DNA from: an uncultured Alphaproteobacteria bacterium
GTDB taxonomy: Bacteria > Pseudomonadota > Alphaproteobacteria > HIMB59 > GCA-002718135
Length of the DNA stretch: 53,966 bases
Assembly: GCA_902512325.1 (NCBI GenBank)
Contig: CABXIT010000005.1
Location: forward strand, 1-53,966
Direction: 5' to 3'
Below are positions 8,873-16,747 of the stretch, piece after piece. Made by a program: the position numbers and the translations under genes. How positions within the stretch are numbered: position 1 is the first letter of the stretch; each line of letters begins with the position of its first letter. The notes beneath the pieces were generated by a model. The model made no database searches. It saw nothing but the letters and a program-made list of their open reading frames with translations, and was not told the DNA's origin.

Positions 8873-9247
8873 TCAAACTTCTAAAAGCTCTTTTTCTCTA
8901 TCTAAAAATTTATATTCAATTTTAATTGTTTCAAACATTTCATTGACTTTATCAAATACATCTTGAGGATTAAAATTAGCACAAGAATAGACATCTAGCT
9001 GCATTAAACCAGGACTTGTTTCATCCCAAATATGCAGCGCTATATGGCTCGTTTCAATTATAGCCACAGAAGTCATACCTTTATTACCTTTTTCACTTAC
9101 ATAAGTTGTGTAAGGTCCTGCTAATAATTTCATATCTATTTTTTTAATAAGTAATCTGATCCAATCAGATATTTTATTTAAATCCTCTTCTTTAGGGCAT
9201 CTGCCTATATCGGCACGAACTATTAAGTGTTTATGTTGTTGAGTCAT
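8873..9247 (-). CDS. speD: SpeD-type S-adenosylmethionine decarboxylase family protein
   Basis: A 124-residue pyruvoyl-dependent decarboxylase-type protein. The processing region reads IIETSHIALHIWDE: Ser67 would become the pyruvoyl group, His72 matches the catalytic His five residues on, and Cys89 in QLDVYSC matches the catalytic Cys. The residue before the cleavage serine is Thr66, where canonical SpeD has Glu (SES-H). Canonical SpeD makes decarboxylated AdoMet for spermidine synthesis, but no spermidine synthase gene is visible here. Relatives of this fold have been reported that decarboxylate arginine or ornithine, so the substrate is open. The start is supported by a GGAGG at 9253-9257. 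Confidence 0.82.
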   Translation of the reverse strand: MTQQHKHLIVRADIGRCPKEEDLNKISDWIRLLIKKIDMKLLAGPYTTYVSEKGNKGMTSVAIIETSHIALHIWDETSPGLMQLDVYSCANFNPQDVFDKVNEMFETIKIEYKFLDREKELLEV

Positions 9248-9248
9248 A

Positions 9249-9305
9249 TTAACCTCCTTTAAAAGAGGTATTCTTCTCAGGGAATACCATTACCTGGACA
9301 TTCAT
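9249..9305 (-). promoter_or_regulatory. speD leader with an 18-codon upstream ORF and competing hairpins
   Basis: On the minus strand the 60 bases before speD contain an ATG-initiated reading frame (MNVQVMVFPEKNTSFKGG) whose TAA ends one base before the speD ATG. The same stretch holds a perfect stem GGTATTC/GAATACC and an alternative pairing in which ACCTC pairs with the GAGGT of the speD ribosome-binding site. The two stems share the ACC, so they are mutually exclusive. This looks like a translation-control leader, but the uORF has no clear ribosome-binding site of its own and nothing shows it is translated. Confidence 0.4.
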
Positions 9306-9428
9306 TTACAGAGAATAACTATCTGAATAATCAAAAATATATTAATTCAAATTAAATTTCAACTTGCTTTTAAAATTAAAAATCAAAATAGAGTGTAAAT
9401 ATTTATAAAAAGTTTAAAATTATCATAA

Positions 9429-10298
9429 ATGAAAACATTATTAATAGGTATTTTTCTAGTTTGTCTTAATACTTTAACCGGGTCTACATTTGATGCAATT
9501 ACAAAATATTCAGGCATTAACAATTACATGTGGTATCATTACTATTCAATCGGAGGTTCTGTAGCCACTTGTTGTTTTGTCATTTTTTTATTATCTCAAG
9601 GAAGTTTGAAAAAGCATATTGTATTAGAAAAAAAAGAATATTATTTTTTACCTGTATTTAGGGGATTGTATTTTATTTCTGTATTAATAATAATTTTTTA
9701 CGCACTACAAAATATACCAATAAATATTTTTACCATGCTATTAATGACATCTCCCTTCTTTCTTTTAATCTTTGCAAAATTTATTTTAAAAGAAAAACTC
9801 AACTTTGTTAGTTGGATTGCTATTGTTATTGGATTTTGTGGTGTTTTAATAGTTTTACAACCAAATTCCTCAAATATAAATATTTATATATTATTAGTTA
9901 TATTTGTGGCTATATCAAATGCACTTAACTTTACTTTAGTTAGCAAATATTCATACATAGCCTCAACTTACGGTTTTACTTTTTATCAATACATTCCTTT
10001 AACTCTTTTTTCATACATATTTTTTTTCAATGACCCTATGCTCCCCTCTAAAAAGGAATTTTTAATATTTGCTAGTTCTGGAATTATTGTAATGATTTCT
10101 ATGTGGGCCTTTAATGCAGCATATCATATTGCAGGTAGATATAGCAGCATTATTAGTCCATTTTTCTTTACTCAAATTATATGGGGCAGTTTATACGGAG
10201 TAATTTTCTTTTCTGAAAAAATAAATACATTATCATTAGCGGGAATTATAGTAATAGTTGTTTCTGGTACCATCGCAATTTATAACAAAAACAAATAA
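9429..10298 (+). CDS. DMT/EamA family transporter
   Basis: A 289-residue inner-membrane protein with about ten hydrophobic segments arranged as two EamA-like halves, split near residue 145 by a short polar stretch. Family members export metabolites or amino acids; substrate cannot be told. It is divergent from speD with a 181-base gap that contains the speD leader. The ATG at 9429 is preceded by a very AT-rich stretch without a strong ribosome-binding site. Confidence 0.85.
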   Translation: MKTLLIGIFLVCLNTLTGSTFDAITKYSGINNYMWYHYYSIGGSVATCCFVIFLLSQGSLKKHIVLEKKEYYFLPVFRGLYFISVLIIIFYALQNIPINIFTMLLMTSPFFLLIFAKFILKEKLNFVSWIAIVIGFCGVLIVLQPNSSNINIYILLVIFVAISNALNFTLVSKYSYIASTYGFTFYQYIPLTLFSYIFFFNDPMLPSKKEFLIFASSGIIVMISMWAFNAAYHIAGRYSSIISPFFFTQIIWGSLYGVIFFSEKINTLSLAGIIVIVVSGTIAIYNKNK

Positions 10299-10315
10299 AT
10301 TTAGATTAAATATAT

Positions 10316-10355
10316 AAAAATAAGCCTTAGACTATATTTGAAATAACTTATTTTT
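10316..10355. terminator. Possible bidirectional terminator between DMT transporter and bactofilin genes
   Basis: Arms AAAAATAAG (10316-10324) and CTTATTTTT (10347-10355) are perfectly complementary, with a 22-base loop and a further T-rich run. It sits between convergent genes. The stem is almost all A:T, so stability is low. Confidence 0.4.
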
Positions 10356-10363
10356 TATTTATT

Positions 10364-10828
10364 CTATTTTTTAATTGATTCTTGAAGTGAGGGAGAAGAG
10401 TTATTTTCACTTTGTTGTGTTTCTTTCTTTATTGGTTGAATTTTTTCAGAAATTTTTATATCTCCACTTACCTTGCCACCAAGTTTGATTTGCATACTTT
10501 GGTACTCAATAGTTCCTGTTGCATTACCTTCTGCTTGAATTGTTAAAGTGCCAGAAGCTTTAAGATCTCCATCAAAAGCGCCCCAAATATCAGCATTATG
10601 AGTTTCAATATTTCCTTTGCATTTACCGGTTAAGCCAATCACAACATTGTCTGTCTTCATAGTTACATCAGCTTCACCATCAATTTGTACTTCATCTGCT
10701 TTTTTAATTTCACCAGTAATTGAGACTCCATTTCCAATCACAACCTTAGCTTCACCTTTAGCAGGTCTAAATACATCGTTCATACTTTTTTCTTCAATAA
10801 AGTTATTATCTTTTTTCTTATCAAACAT
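10364..10828 (-). CDS. Bactofilin (polymer-forming cytoskeletal protein)
   Basis: A 154-residue bactofilin. The core (about residues 25-130) shows the short repeated beta-helix pattern with regularly spaced Gly and hydrophobic residues (VVIGNGVSITGEIKKADEVQ; GNIETHNADIWGAFDGDLKA). Polar N- and C-terminal tails flank the core, as in other bactofilins. These proteins self-assemble without nucleotide at the inner membrane and scaffold cell-shape or envelope enzymes. GGAGG seven bases before the ATG supports the start. No M23 peptidase partner gene is adjacent. Confidence 0.9.
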   Translation of the reverse strand: MFDKKKDNNFIEEKSMNDVFRPAKGEAKVVIGNGVSITGEIKKADEVQIDGEADVTMKTDNVVIGLTGKCKGNIETHNADIWGAFDGDLKASGTLTIQAEGNATGTIEYQSMQIKLGGKVSGDIKISEKIQPIKKETQQSENNSSPSLQESIKK

Positions 10829-11015
10829 TGTGACCCTCCGTTATGTTTTATTATGCAGGTCATTTTCTGCAGAAGTTTTGATTAAGTAGGTTACTACAAC
10901 TACTGTTAATATCATTATAAATTATCCAATACCCCTTACTTGTCAATATATTATTAAAGGGAAATAGTATATTGTGATAAAAAATATAATAATCGTTAAT
11001 TTAACTACGTTTTTA

Positions 11016-11045
11016 TGACGCTTTAAAAAACAAATTTTCTATAAT
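11016..11045 (+). promoter_or_regulatory. Probable promoter of tRNA-Leu and the yqaA-dsbB-coq7 run
   Basis: A perfect TATAAT at 11040-11045 lies about 50 bases before the mature tRNA, with a weak -35-like TGACGC at 11016-11021 (18-base spacer). This is the only strong sigma70-like -10 element in the 268-base gap upstream of the tRNA. Confidence 0.5.
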
Positions 11046-11096
11046 ACACTCATAGACTCAATCTAAAAAACGTATTAATACTAAGAAAAATAAACT

Positions 11097-11181
11097 GGGA
11101 GTATGGCGGAACTGGTAGACGCGCCGGATTCAAAATCCGGTCACTTCGGTGGTGTGGGTTCGATTCCCTCTACTCCTACCA
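11097..11181 (+). tRNA. tRNA-Leu (anticodon CAA)
   Basis: An 85-base class II tRNA. The acceptor arms are GGGAGTA (11097-11103) and TACTCCT (11171-11177), with one G-U pair. The anticodon stem CCGGA/TCCGG encloses the loop TTCAAAA, with the CAA anticodon at 11131-11133. A long variable arm (TCACTTCGGTGG) is present, and the T loop is TTCGATT. The CCA end is encoded (11179-11181). It reads UUG codons and was folded by eye. The next gene starts five bases later, so tRNA and mRNA probably share a transcript. Confidence 0.96.
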
Positions 11182-11186
11182 AATTA

Positions 11187-11771
11187 ATGAAACTATTAAG
11201 ATATCTATATAACTGGACACTAAGTAAGGCTGAACACAAATACTCTTCATGGATTTTGTGTATTGTCTCTTTTACCGAAAGTTCATTTTTTCCAATTCCA
11301 CCTGATATTTTAATGATTCCAATGATTATTGCTAAAAGAACTAAAGCATGGACATATGCATTTATATGTACATTTGCTTCAGTAATTGGTGGGGCTATAG
11401 GTTATGCGATAGGATATTTTTTTTACAATAGTATTGGTATATTAATTATTGAAACTTATCATTTAACAAATTCTTTTAATACTTTTGAAAACTACTACAA
11501 AGAATATGGGATACTAATTATTTTAGGAGCAGGCTTCACTCCCTTCCCCTTTAAATTTATTACAATAGCAAGTGGTGTATTCGGTCTAAACATATTTCTA
11601 TTTCTATTTACTGCATTTATTGCAAGAGGATTAAGGTTTTATTTATTGGCAGGATTACTTTTTATTTTTGGAGAAAAAATCAAGTTTTTTATTAATAAGT
11701 ATTTTAATTTCTTAGCAATTTTATTTTTTATTCTTCTTACGGGAAGTGTGTTACTAATTAAATTATTTTAA
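11187..11771 (+). CDS. YqaA/DedA-type (VTT domain) membrane protein
   Basis: A 194-residue inner-membrane protein of the YqaA branch of the DedA/SNARE-associated family. Characteristic segments are FTESSFFPIPPDILMIPMI (about 32-50) and the GAGFTPFPFKFITIASG stretch (about 120-136), with further hydrophobic segments. DedA proteins act in lipid-carrier and envelope homeostasis. The frame is open further upstream, but those 28 codons are the tRNA itself, so the ATG at 11187 is the real start. It runs directly into dsbB (one-base overlap). Confidence 0.88.
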   Translation: MKLLRYLYNWTLSKAEHKYSSWILCIVSFTESSFFPIPPDILMIPMIIAKRTKAWTYAFICTFASVIGGAIGYAIGYFFYNSIGILIIETYHLTNSFNTFENYYKEYGILIILGAGFTPFPFKFITIASGVFGLNIFLFLFTAFIARGLRFYLLAGLLFIFGEKIKFFINKYFNFLAILFFILLTGSVLLIKLF

Positions 11772-12262
11772 TGTTAAAAAAATATTGGTTTTATTTATTA
11801 AGTTTATTGAGCATAACAGCTCTGGGATCGGCATTAATTGCTGAGTATTATTTTTATATTGAGCCATGTAAAATGTGCCTTAAACAAAGAGAGCCTTATT
11901 ATGCTTTAATTGGGTTATTTATAATTTTTTTTATTTTTCGCTGGCAATCAAAAATTTGGTTTTTTATAGGTGTGCAAATTATCATTATTTATGGGTTATT
12001 TTATTCAATCTGGCATGTTGGTATAGAGAATAAAATACTACCTGGTCCATCTGGTTGTTCAGGAGGATTAGATATAACAAATAATGCCAATAATCTTAAA
12101 GAGCAAATCCTGTCTAAAGCAGTTATAAATTGTGAGGATATTGTCTGGATTATTTTTGGTCTTTCAGCTGCAACAATAAATAGTTTATTATTATTTTTGA
12201 TTTTTTTAATAAATACAATATATATCTGGAATAACCATGGCTTTAAAAAAGAAAAAAACTAA
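11771..12262 (+). CDS. dsbB: Disulfide bond formation protein DsbB
   Basis: A 163-residue inner-membrane quinone reductase that reoxidises periplasmic DsbA. The first redox pair is EPCKMCLKQR at about residues 34-43. The second is a separated pair in the next periplasmic loop (SGCSGG and INCEDI). Four hydrophobic segments flank them. The start overlaps the yqaA stop (TAATG), and the 3' end overlaps coq7 by 26 bases. No dsbA is in the window. Confidence 0.9.
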   Translation: MLKKYWFYLLSLLSITALGSALIAEYYFYIEPCKMCLKQREPYYALIGLFIIFFIFRWQSKIWFFIGVQIIIIYGLFYSIWHVGIENKILPGPSGCSGGLDITNNANNLKEQILSKAVINCEDIVWIIFGLSAATINSLLLFLIFLINTIYIWNNHGFKKEKN

Positions 12263-12827
12263 AAAAAAATCTTTAAAAAAAAAGAAAACTATTAAACAGA
12301 GTGCAGCTTCAACAGATAAGTCCATTTTAGATCAAATAATAAGAGTTGATCATGCTGGTGAATTTGGAGCGACACGAATTTATGATGGTCAAATAGCTAT
12401 TTTTGGGAGAAATTCTAAAATAGGAAAAACAATCCAACATATGGCAGATCAGGAACAAGAGCATATAGAAAAGTTTAATGAACTTTTAATTGAAAAGCGT
12501 GTTCGCCCTACCGCCTTACTACCTTTGTGGAATGTGGCTGGCTTTGCTTTAGGAGCAGGAACTGCTCTGATGGGAGAAAAAGCTGCAATGGCCTGCACTG
12601 TTGCTGTTGAAAAAGTAATTGGTGAACATTACAGAGAGCAACAAGGGCTGTTAGAAGATGATGAAAAAGAACTTAGGAAAACTATCGCAAAATTTGAAAA
12701 AGATGAGTTAGAGCATCATGACATAGGACTAGAACATGGTGCAGAAAAAGCACATGGCTATAAAGTCATAACAAAAGTAATTGAGTTTGGTTGTAAGACT
12801 GCAATTGCTATTTCAAAAAAAATCTAA
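12237..12827 (+). CDS. coq7: Demethoxyubiquinone hydroxylase COQ7 family
   Basis: A 196-residue di-iron hydroxylase of ubiquinone synthesis (hydroxylates the demethoxyubiquinone ring). Iron ligands are visible as Glu in GEFGATRIYDGQ, ExxH in EQEHIEKF, Glu in EKVIGEHYREQQ and ExxxH in FEKDELEHHDIGLEHGA. The first 20 residues are an unusual lysine-rich head (MALKKKKTKKKSLKKKKTIK) before the conserved domain begins near residue 30. No other ATG is available before the domain, so this start is kept. Its stop shares a four-base CTAA with the stop of the convergent HNH gene. Confidence 0.93.
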   Translation: MALKKKKTKKKSLKKKKTIKQSAASTDKSILDQIIRVDHAGEFGATRIYDGQIAIFGRNSKIGKTIQHMADQEQEHIEKFNELLIEKRVRPTALLPLWNVAGFALGAGTALMGEKAAMACTVAVEKVIGEHYREQQGLLEDDEKELRKTIAKFEKDELEHHDIGLEHGAEKAHGYKVITKVIEFGCKTAIAISKKI

Positions 12828-13378
12828 TTCTCTAATTCTGTATCCCAATACAAATAATCTCTCCAACTATCATGTAAATAATTTGGAGGAAAATTACGTC
12901 CATTATTTTGAAGTTGTATGGAGTTAGGTTGATTTGGTTTTTGTAATATTTTCATTTCCGTGTTTTGTAACAATTTACGACCTTTTTTTAAATTACAAGT
13001 TGTGCAAGCTGATACAACATTTTGCCAAGTTGTTTTACCATGTAAACAGCGCGGCACTAAATGATCGAAAGTAAGATCATTAGCAGGAAATTTTTTAGCA
13101 CAATATTGGCAGGTAAAATTATCACGAAGGAAAACATTAAACCTTGTAAAGGCAGGTTTACGCTGAGGCATTACATAATCTTTAAGTGCTATGACACTAG
13201 GTAATTTAAAAGATATTGTAGGAGAGCTTACAAATTGTTCGTAACGCTCAATTACAGAAACGCGATTTAAAAAAACAGATTTAACAGAATCTTGCCATGA
13301 GCACAGAGAGAGAGGATAATATGAAAGTGGTCGGAAATCCGCATTCAGAACTAGTGCTGGATTTCCAAGTGCACTCAT
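12824..13378 (-). CDS. HNH endonuclease family protein
   Basis: A 184-residue protein with an N-terminal domain (ALVLNADFRPLSYYPLS) and a C-terminal HNH nuclease fold. Two zinc-type Cys pairs (CQYC and CTTC) bracket the HNH core (DHLVPRCLHGKTTWQNVVSAC), with the final basic NLKKGRK. This is a widely conserved alphaproteobacterial chromosomal gene of unknown role, not obviously a homing or restriction enzyme. It is convergent with coq7, with reciprocally overlapping stop codons. Confidence 0.88.
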   Translation of the reverse strand: MSALGNPALVLNADFRPLSYYPLSLCSWQDSVKSVFLNRVSVIERYEQFVSSPTISFKLPSVIALKDYVMPQRKPAFTRFNVFLRDNFTCQYCAKKFPANDLTFDHLVPRCLHGKTTWQNVVSACTTCNLKKGRKLLQNTEMKILQKPNQPNSIQLQNNGRNFPPNYLHDSWRDYLYWDTELEN

Positions 13379-13440
13379 TTTTATTTACTTGCCCAAGTCA
13401 TATTATTACAATGTGATTATAATATTAAGATTCGATGACA

Positions 13441-14115
13441 TCATAGTATTTTTTTTATAAAATTTTGTAATAAAATTATTGCCTCTGGGGAAATATTATG
13501 TCCATCTAACGGAAGGATGTGTGATTCAAAATTACATTTATTAACACTTAAGTAATCTGTTGAGTTGTAAAAACTTTTAATTGGAATAACTTCATCTCTT
13601 TCTCCGTGAGAAATAAAAATTGGTGTTTTTTGTAAAACAGAATTATTAATTGAATCTTCTTTCATTATTCTACCTGACAGTATTACTAATCCTGCTAGTT
13701 TTTCCTTAAGAAAATTACCGACTTCAAATGTCATTATTCCACCTTGTGAAAAACCCATCAATATACAATCTGATAAATTTAAATTAAGTGAAGAGCAGTA
13801 ATGTTGTATTGTAGCTACAATCCTCATGATAACATTATTTATTTCTTTTTTTATAAGTTGAAATTCTTTAGGACCTGCTTCTGCAATATAGATTCCATTT
13901 GGATATAAATCAAACCATTGATAGCCCATAAAATTACCTGTTATGAATTCTGGTGCATTTAGAGCTACATATTGCACTCCCCACTCATCTTTATCGATAG
14001 GATTTACAAGATGCATAAAATTTGCTGCATTGTCACCGTACCCGTGAAGCATAAAAATTAATTTTTTAGGTTTATCATGCTTAGAAATTGATGGTCCATT
14101 AAGTATTTCTGACAT
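13441..14115 (-). CDS. Phospholipase/carboxylesterase family alpha/beta hydrolase
   Basis: A 224-residue cytosolic hydrolase of the carboxylesterase/lysophospholipase group (YpfH-like). The nucleophile elbow is GFSQGG near residue 120, the acid is in HGERDEVIP near 172, and the catalytic His is in LDGHNISPEA near 204. The N-terminal MLHGYGDNA forms the oxyanion region. Substrate is not identifiable. It stands alone on its strand after a 60-base gap from the HNH gene. Confidence 0.86.
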   Translation of the reverse strand: MSEILNGPSISKHDKPKKLIFMLHGYGDNAANFMHLVNPIDKDEWGVQYVALNAPEFITGNFMGYQWFDLYPNGIYIAEAGPKEFQLIKKEINNVIMRIVATIQHYCSSLNLNLSDCILMGFSQGGIMTFEVGNFLKEKLAGLVILSGRIMKEDSINNSVLQKTPIFISHGERDEVIPIKSFYNSTDYLSVNKCNFESHILPLDGHNISPEAIILLQNFIKKIL

Positions 14116-14176
14116 ATCCTAATATATGCGACAATTCATGGTTCTTTCAAGAGGGAATTTGCACTATATGGTTAAT

Positions 14177-14370
14177 ATGGATGTACTACAAATTATATTA
14201 GTAATTTTTATGGTAGGAACTCTTGGGGCAGTAATTATAGGAATTATCGCCATGGCTGTTAATGGTAAACTAAATAAAAATATAGTAACAAACTGATACG
14301 GCTTCGTGTATTATTTCAAGCAATTGCAGTCCTTGTTTTTGTAATTATTATTTGGTTTTCAAGGAATTAG
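14177..14370 (+). pseudogene. Twin-transmembrane (HIG1-like) small protein with an apparent one-base deletion
   Basis: The first part reads MDVLQIILVIFMVGTLGAVI and IGIIAMAVNGKLNK, then stops at 14294-14296. One frame over, the rest continues as YSNKLIRLRVLFQAIAVLVF and ends at TAG 14368-14370. Together they give the twin-transmembrane family pattern: two helices joined by a loop with (R/K)YSNKLMRLR. The join falls at a five-A run (14276-14280) where six As would restore one frame of about 63 residues. Either an assembly deletion or a real mutation. The ATG at 14168 is an alternative start. Confidence 0.72.
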
Positions 14371-14427
14371 GACAAATTACCTACTAGAAAAAAATTTATT
14401 TTTTAGTATAAGACATTTGAGGTTGTT

Positions 14428-14610
14428 ATGGGAATTCATTTTAATCATAAATCAAAAGCGGGTGACCGTAAAATGCAAAAAGAATTAAAGCTTAAAATGA
14501 AAGCTGAAGAGCGAAAAAAAAAGCGTGAGGAGTTAGAACGTCTCAAGCAAGAAGAAGAAATGCGAAAACTAGAAGAACTTACTAAGCCTGATAAACCTTC
14601 TACTGAATAA
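14428..14610 (+). CDS. Small highly charged protein, unknown function
   Basis: A 60-residue protein, about half Lys/Arg/Glu, with a helical, probably coiled-coil body (about residues 15-52) after a short head MGIHFNHKSKAGDRK. A GAGG ribosome-binding site seven bases upstream of the ATG supports translation. I recognise no domain. It is cytosolic, with no signal or membrane segment. It converges on the alpha/beta hydrolase gene with a seven-base gap. Confidence 0.65.
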   Translation: MGIHFNHKSKAGDRKMQKELKLKMKAEERKKKREELERLKQEEEMRKLEELTKPDKPSTE

Positions 14611-14617
14611 AATTTTT

Positions 14618-15436
14618 TTACGTCGATTCTGCAGGATGATTTTTTCTTATGAATTTTTTCAATAATTCTAAAGATTTGCCTGCCTCTTCAAGTAATATCA
14701 TATGACCGCAGTTTTGAATTATTTCGACTTCTGAGTCTTCAATATTATCTGCTAATTTTTTACCTTCTTTTATAGGGCACATCCTATCTCGATCCCCAAG
14801 AATATTTATAGTAGGACATTTAATTTTTTTTGCAGCTTCAAAACCATTTTTATAATTATCACATGCTCTAAAATCAACACCAAGGGCATTTTTCACTGAA
14901 CCATTAATTACGATTGATCCACCTAAATTCATATGATGAAGACCAGGAACTGGGTGACCACCAAAATGTCCGGCAGGACCATGAGCCCAATCCATCATAA
15001 GATCTACGGCCTTTGGATCTCCTTTTTCTGCTAAATCTAAAAGCTCAGGATTCATAGGTATTGCTCCAGCTCCTCCCATTAAACCAATAGATTTTATTTT
15101 ATCTGGAAACTGTGAAGCACATTCCAGGGCAACTAAACAACCTTGCGAATGACCAACTAGTGAAGCTTCTTTCATATCAACTGAGTGTATTACATCTGCA
15201 ATCCATTTGCCTTGTTCTTCAATAGATTCTATTGCAGGACCTTCGGAATAACCATGTCCTGGAAGATCAATTGCTAAAACGCTATAACCATGAAACGCAA
15301 AATATCTAGTTTGTAAAACCCATGTTATATGACTTAAGCCACTACCATGAATAAAAACAATAAGAGGGTTTTTTTTATCAAATGGCCTTCCTCCAGTAGA
15401 TGCAAAAACCTCTTTGTTATTTACTTTGAACTTCAT
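14618..15436 (-). CDS. Alpha/beta hydrolase
   Basis: A 272-residue alpha/beta-hydrolase-fold enzyme. The oxyanion segment is FIHGSGLSHITW near residue 29, the nucleophile elbow is VGHSQGCLVALE near 94, the acid is in ILGDRDRMCP near 218, and the catalytic His is in NCGHMILLEE near 243. It is the last gene of a four-gene minus-strand operon, and its ATG overlaps the metY stop by one base. The substrate is unknown; the context suggests a thioester or ester from the acyl-CoA/sulfur pathway encoded upstream (inference only). Confidence 0.85.
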   Translation of the reverse strand: MKFKVNNKEVFASTGGRPFDKKNPLIVFIHGSGLSHITWVLQTRYFAFHGYSVLAIDLPGHGYSEGPAIESIEEQGKWIADVIHSVDMKEASLVGHSQGCLVALECASQFPDKIKSIGLMGGAGAIPMNPELLDLAEKGDPKAVDLMMDWAHGPAGHFGGHPVPGLHHMNLGGSIVINGSVKNALGVDFRACDNYKNGFEAAKKIKCPTINILGDRDRMCPIKEGKKLADNIEDSEVEIIQNCGHMILLEEAGKSLELLKKFIRKNHPAEST

Positions 15437-16746
15437 TATTTATTAGCCACTAATTTAGGTTTTTTAGCAGCTCTAAAGCCATCCTCAAAATCATTTATAA
15501 TATCTTCAATATCCTCAATACCAACTGAAAGTCTAATCATGTCATGAGACATATTTGCTAATTTTAAAGTAGCTTCATCCATTTGAGAATGAGTTGCTGA
15601 AGCAGGATGAATTACAAGTGTTCTTGTGTCTCCAACATTTGCTAAATGAGAGGCTAATTTTACATTATCAATGAATGCAGCACCTGCTTCTTTTCCACCT
15701 TTAATACCAAAAGCAATCATTGAGCCTGTACCTTTAGGTAGAAGTTTCTTCGCAAGATCATAATCAGGATTATCTTTTAAGCTTGCATGTGAAACCCAGG
15801 CAACACTTTCATGGTTACTTAAATATTCAACCATCTTTAATGCATTTGAACAATGTTTTTCCATTCTTACTGATAAAGTTTCAATACCTTGTAAAACATT
15901 CCATGCATTTTGAGGACTTAAACATGGGCCCATATCTCTCATTCCTTCAGCTCTGGCTTTCATAGTAAAAGCTACTGGACCAAATTCTTCAGCAAAAGAT
16001 AAACCATGATAACCTTCATAAGGCTCCGTCATCGTTGGAAATTTATCAGTTTTGAGAAAATCAAATTTTCCCCCTTCTACTAAAATTCCTGCCATTGAAG
16101 ATCCATGACCGGCCATCCATTTAGTTAAAGAATGAACAACAAAATCTGCACCATGTTCCAGTGGTTTAAATAAATATGGTGTTTGATATGTACTATCAAT
16201 TACAACAGGTATACCGGCATCATGAGCCATTTTAGATATTTCTGGTAAATTCATTAGTTCGTTACCTGGGTTACCAACTAATTCTCCATAAATACATTTA
16301 GTGTTTTCTTGTATAGCTTTTTTGAAACCTTCCGTATCTCTAGGTTTAACAAAAGTTGCTTTGATTCCAAATTTTGGAAGAGTTAAGCGAAATAGATTTA
16401 CTGTACCTCCATATAATTGAGAAGACACTACTACATGGTCTCCCGCATTACATAATGTCATAATAGTTAAAAAAATTGCACTCATACCTGAGGCTGTTGC
16501 TAAAGCTGCTGTTCCACCTTCTAATGCTGCAACTCGTTCTTCTAAAACTTGAACAGTTGGATTCGAAATTCTACTATATATATGACCGCCACGCTCTAAA
16601 TTAAATAAAGCTGCAGCATGATCAACATCATCAAACATATATGATGTAGTTTGATATATCGGTACTTGTCTTGAGCCTGCATTTTTACTAGGCATGTACC
16701 CAGCATGCAAACTTAACGTATCAAATTTATAAGTTTTTGGATCCAT
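15436..16746 (-). CDS. metY: O-acetylhomoserine sulfhydrylase/aminocarboxypropyltransferase (MetY type)
   Basis: A 436-residue PLP enzyme of the Cys/Met metabolism family. It joins O-acetylhomoserine with sulfide or methanethiol to give homocysteine or methionine. The PLP lysine lies in VVHSLTKWMAGHG near residue 210. The N-terminal TLSLHAGY and YSRISNPTVQVLEERVAALE (65-84) and the length are typical of MetY. It lies one base after an acyl-CoA ligase gene and overlaps a hydrolase gene, so the three are probably translated together. The acetylhomoserine would come from MetX, also in this window. A methionine gamma-lyase activity cannot be excluded from sequence alone. Confidence 0.88.
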   Translation of the reverse strand: MDPKTYKFDTLSLHAGYMPSKNAGSRQVPIYQTTSYMFDDVDHAAALFNLERGGHIYSRISNPTVQVLEERVAALEGGTAALATASGMSAIFLTIMTLCNAGDHVVVSSQLYGGTVNLFRLTLPKFGIKATFVKPRDTEGFKKAIQENTKCIYGELVGNPGNELMNLPEISKMAHDAGIPVVIDSTYQTPYLFKPLEHGADFVVHSLTKWMAGHGSSMAGILVEGGKFDFLKTDKFPTMTEPYEGYHGLSFAEEFGPVAFTMKARAEGMRDMGPCLSPQNAWNVLQGIETLSVRMEKHCSNALKMVEYLSNHESVAWVSHASLKDNPDYDLAKKLLPKGTGSMIAFGIKGGKEAGAAFIDNVKLASHLANVGDTRTLVIHPASATHSQMDEATLKLANMSHDMIRLSVGIEDIEDIINDFEDGFRAAKKPKLVANK

Positions 16747-16747
16747 A

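Noticed and set aside
11103..11186. An in-frame 28-codon extension of the YqaA-like protein starting inside the tRNA-Leu gene.
   Set aside because: The bases are a complete tRNA with CCA end; the peptide (MAELVDAPDSKSGHF...) is the well-known false translation of a tRNA gene.
14276..14296. Programmed -1 frameshifting in the twin-transmembrane gene.
   Set aside because: The site (TAAAAAT) is not a good slippery heptamer and I see no stimulatory stem-loop after it; a missing base is simpler.
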